Shown: in pieces, positions 17,901-18,204 of the stretch
Numbering within the stretch: the stretch's first letter is position 1
Layout: each line of letters starts with the position of its first letter
Origin: Phoronis ovalis
Lineage: Eukaryota > Phoronida > Phoronidae
Direction of reading: 5' to 3'
Length of the DNA stretch: 18,204 nucleotides
Assembly (NCBI GenBank): GCA_028565635.1
Contig: JAOXYB010018605.1
Span: 1-18,204, forward strand
Program-made: the position numbers and the translations under genes
The notes under the pieces: model-generated
Databases searched by the model: none
What the model was told of the DNA's origin: nothing
Seen by the model: only the letters and a program-made list of their open reading frames with translations

Positions 17901-18098
17901 CGACAATAAACATTATTCGCACTCCGCACTGATTGGATAATAGCTATTACAAAATATTCATTGATACATACCTGGTCCATAATAAGTTCCTTGTCAGAGA
18001 TTTGGCGATTCAAGTCACTTTGCACATATCGAATAAAATCAGCCTGCATCATTTTATCAATAAGTTTCTCCATTTCAGCCAGCTGGGAGCCCAGATGT
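11844..18098 (-). CDS. VPS54: Vacuolar protein sorting-associated protein 54 (GARP subunit), C-terminal 13 coding exons, partial
   Basis: VPS54 joins VPS51, VPS52 and VPS53 in the GARP complex, which tethers endosome-derived vesicles at the trans-Golgi network; it is the subunit specific to GARP rather than EARP. Exons, 5' to 3': 18098-17972, 17752-17645, 17393-17241, 16872-16748, 16364-16232, 15898-15717, 14962-14844, 14491-14431, 14200-14007, 13756-13635, 13247-13059, 12425-12331, 11943-11844. All are GT-AG with compatible phases, giving 568 residues plus TGA. Human VPS54 has about 977 residues, so roughly the N-terminal 410 lie beyond the right edge. Window residues 1-50 match the LAEMEKLIDKMMQ helical region. 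A low-complexity acidic linker follows. Residues from about 216 on form the conserved C-terminal domain, with QSQANRFVNRFHDERKT, LDNERWKQADVPTEFQDLVD, YCQCVDDIP, FNSRTCQLVLGAGA and NDGGPQHGLVTADLAFY. The family call is near certain. No frameshift or premature stop was seen. Confidence 0.96.
12331..12425 (-). CDS. VPS54: VPS54 penultimate exon
   Basis: Starts in phase 0 after a T9-AG acceptor and ends inside Gly536 (GG|GTAAGT). It encodes NLFNTINISFKTNLRKQLTK and NVTNDGGPQHG. This matches human FLRINASYKLHLKKQLSHLN and VINDGGPQNG. Confidence 0.96.
12426..13058 (-). other. VPS54: VPS54 intron (633 bp)
   Basis: Apart from the diverged repeats at 12719-12906 and a long T-tract acceptor next to 12425, nothing is recognisable. 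Confidence 0.6.
12719..12906. repeat. Diverged tandem-like repeats in VPS54 intron
   Basis: About four related segments with the recurring words CATGTATGACAGC, TTCTGAAGTCACATGACT, AATCTACCAATC and AAAGTCATGTGGTTA, at roughly 45-60 bp intervals. The copies are well diverged, so the boundaries are approximate. Confidence 0.45.
13059..13247 (-). CDS. VPS54: VPS54 exon
   Basis: Phase 0 at both ends, 63 codons; acceptor TTTTTTACAG, donor AAG|GTAAGC. It encodes DYKDHISEISNKLIHIMAVM, WEVKAPMPSPSFRNICKQIG and HEAVKDLLPPDELK. The EVKAP-PS--FRNICKQ motif is a VPS54 signature. Confidence 0.97.
13635..13756 (-). CDS. VPS54: VPS54 exon
   Basis: Joined through split Ala401; ends in phase 0 (AAG|GTATGT). 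It encodes LASQCLCLIVHYIPTVREHF and NYSMLKHFDQILK. It parallels human SRCLQLIVHYIPVIRAHFEA and SLLKHFDHIIKDYHDH. Confidence 0.97.
14007..14200 (-). CDS. VPS54: VPS54 exon
   Basis: Joined through split Gly336 and split Ala401; acceptor TTATTTTGTAG, donor TTAG|GTACTA. It encodes ISLVLLKMVVEYCQCVDDIP, DMLTRLIELLKIFNSRTCQL and VLGAGAVQLVGLKTISTKNL, the best-conserved part of the VPS54 C-terminal domain. Confidence 0.97.
14431..14491 (-). CDS. VPS54: VPS54 short exon
   Basis: A 61-nt exon with split codons at both ends (Asp316 and Gly336); donor GG|GTAAGT. It encodes IHRKSTDFVVIEGQKYCVA. This fits the human segment VLIVEGQQYAVVGT just before the ILEYCQCVD helix. Confidence 0.93.
14844..14962 (-). 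CDS. VPS54: VPS54 exon
   Basis: Joined through split Ser276 and split Asp316; acceptor TTTCTTCCAG, donor CAG|GTTAGT. It encodes LILDNERWKQADVPTEFQDL and a short variable loop ending NTPLES. The LDNERWKQADVP-EFQDLVD block is diagnostic for VPS54. Confidence 0.97.
14963..15716 (-). other. VPS54: VPS54 intron (754 bp) with possible transposon relic
   Basis: The longest VPS54 intron in the window. A 101-codon minus-strand open frame (15580-15275) lies inside it, and part of that frame resembles a Helitron protein (separate entry). The rest shows nothing. Confidence 0.6.
15317..15442 (-). pseudogene. Possible Helitron Rep/helicase protein fragment
   Basis: Translated on the minus strand this gives YVIGSKYCAQFLVELYIKVK, then QRNQNWQDSREV and SEINRS. 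The spacing G-x-K-x-x-x-QF-x-V-[DE]-x-Y-x-K-[IV] resembles the segment just after the Rep region of animal Helitron proteins, which typically reads like LFQQ[YF]-VDMY-KIE followed by an Asn- and Arg-rich stretch. Only about 40 residues fit, with no flanking Rep motifs. It could be chance in an AT-rich open frame. Confidence 0.3.
15717..15898 (-). CDS. VPS54: VPS54 exon (start of conserved C-terminal domain)
   Basis: Phase 0 start after TTATTCACAG; ends inside Ser276 (AG|GTATTG). It encodes DGFLERLSPLEFVSLSRAVE, ICGRKSSSLRGSLQSQANRF and VNRFHDERKTRL, nearly identical to vertebrate VPS54 over the QSQANRFVNRFH block. Open translation past the donor to 15605 is read-through into intron. Confidence 0.97.
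16232..16364 (-). CDS. VPS54: VPS54 exon
   Basis: Joined through split Met171; ends in phase 0 (AAG|GTAGAT). It encodes ADALITLADNQKLASNLREV and CDHAHDRCVKVLTARSK. This matches human LGKLANNIQELLYSASDICH and the DRAVKFLMSRAKDGF stretch that continues into the next exon. Confidence 0.95.
16748..16872 (-). CDS. VPS54: VPS54 exon (acidic, Ser-rich linker)
   Basis: Starts in phase 0 and ends inside Met171 (AT|GTAAGT). It encodes AGCDVMLEVLNIAAGKN, then a Ser/Asp-rich stretch (VDDDNESISSRGTSHLSVS). This falls in the poorly conserved Ser-rich linker of human VPS54 and is much shorter than the human linker. Confidence 0.88.
17241..17393 (-). CDS. VPS54: VPS54 exon
   Basis: Phase 0 at both ends, 51 codons; acceptor GCTTTCAG, donor AAG|GTATAC. 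It encodes SVINSVCAIDMDSDADVTSL, then ADQMRLLDYDSWMGLFTSVF. It aligns with the human KLADQMRMLNFPQWFDLLKD region. Confidence 0.93.
17645..17752 (-). CDS. VPS54: VPS54 exon
   Basis: Phase 0 at both ends, 36 codons; acceptor TTTTTATAG, donor CAG|GTGAGA. It encodes EKLAAIVIGLTRQHKFQFID then MYREEACTALKATIKQ. This parallels human EERLISLVFGLLKQRKLNFL and the following IYGEKMVITAKNIIKQ. Confidence 0.93.
17972..18098 (-). CDS. VPS54: VPS54 exon (first visible in window)
   Basis: Acceptor GCATTTTAG, donor CAG|GTATGT. One base completes a codon begun upstream, then 42 codons: HLGSQLAEMEKLIDKMMQAD and onward to KELIMDQ. This matches the human QHLSQQLTEMEKLIDKMMQ segment, a helical rod region in the middle of VPS54. 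Confidence 0.92.
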
Positions 18099-18132
18099 CT
18101 AAAATGCCAAAGATCATAAACTCAATACATAT

Positions 18133-18204
18133 AACAAGAGGTCTGCGGGTGCAGACAGATGCCCATCATATGATGTAGTTTCTGTAGTTGTAAAGCCATC
18201 TTTG
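18133..18204 (-). repeat. 72-bp dispersed repeat, right copy (inverted; runs to window edge)
   Basis: The inverted partner of 25-96, inside a VPS54 intron about 35 bp upstream of the 18098 exon. Here the inner stem is a perfect GTCTGC-ACCC-GCAGAC. The sequence stops at the window edge, so the repeat may continue to the right. Confidence 0.85.

Overview
This is a window of AT-rich nuclear DNA from an animal, most likely an invertebrate. It holds two multi-exon housekeeping genes that point toward each other. Every intron I placed is GT-AG and the joined exons stay in frame. The introns are mostly 110-770 bp, with one of about 1.8 kb. The protein matches are to metazoan families recalled from memory. 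I cannot name the phylum. CG dinucleotides look scarce, which would fit a methylated invertebrate genome, but I did not count them.

Layout, left to right. Positions 1-339: the region upstream of the first gene, with one copy of a 72-bp repeat. Positions 340-7871, plus strand: an essentially complete UGP2 gene (UTP-glucose-1-phosphate uridylyltransferase) in 14 coding exons, 505 codons plus stop. The 4-codon first exon is the only uncertain part. Positions 7872-11843: about 4 kb between the two stop codons, holding both 3' UTRs, candidate poza(A) signals, a tRNA-Glu-like SINE head, a strong AU-rich hairpin, and no convincing gene. Positions 11844-18098, minus strand: the 3' 13 coding exons of VPS54, the GARP-complex tethering subunit, giving the C-terminal 568 residues. 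The 5' part of VPS54 lies beyond the right edge. Positions 18099-18204: VPS54 intron, ending in an inverted copy of the 72-bp repeat.

UGP2 makes UDP-glucose in the cytosol. VPS54 tethers endosome-derived vesicles at the trans-Golgi. They have no direct functional link, but from memory the human genes are also neighbours on chromosome 2p in the same tail-to-tail order. The pair therefore looks like deep conserved microsynteny.

I found no operon, CRISPR array, defence system or intact mobile element. The unusual material is in the non-coding DNA: a near-identical 72-bp inverted repeat at the two window edges, a 36-bp tandem array, two older intronic repeat clusters, a possible Helitron-protein relic in a VPS54 intron, and a tRNA-derived SINE between the genes.
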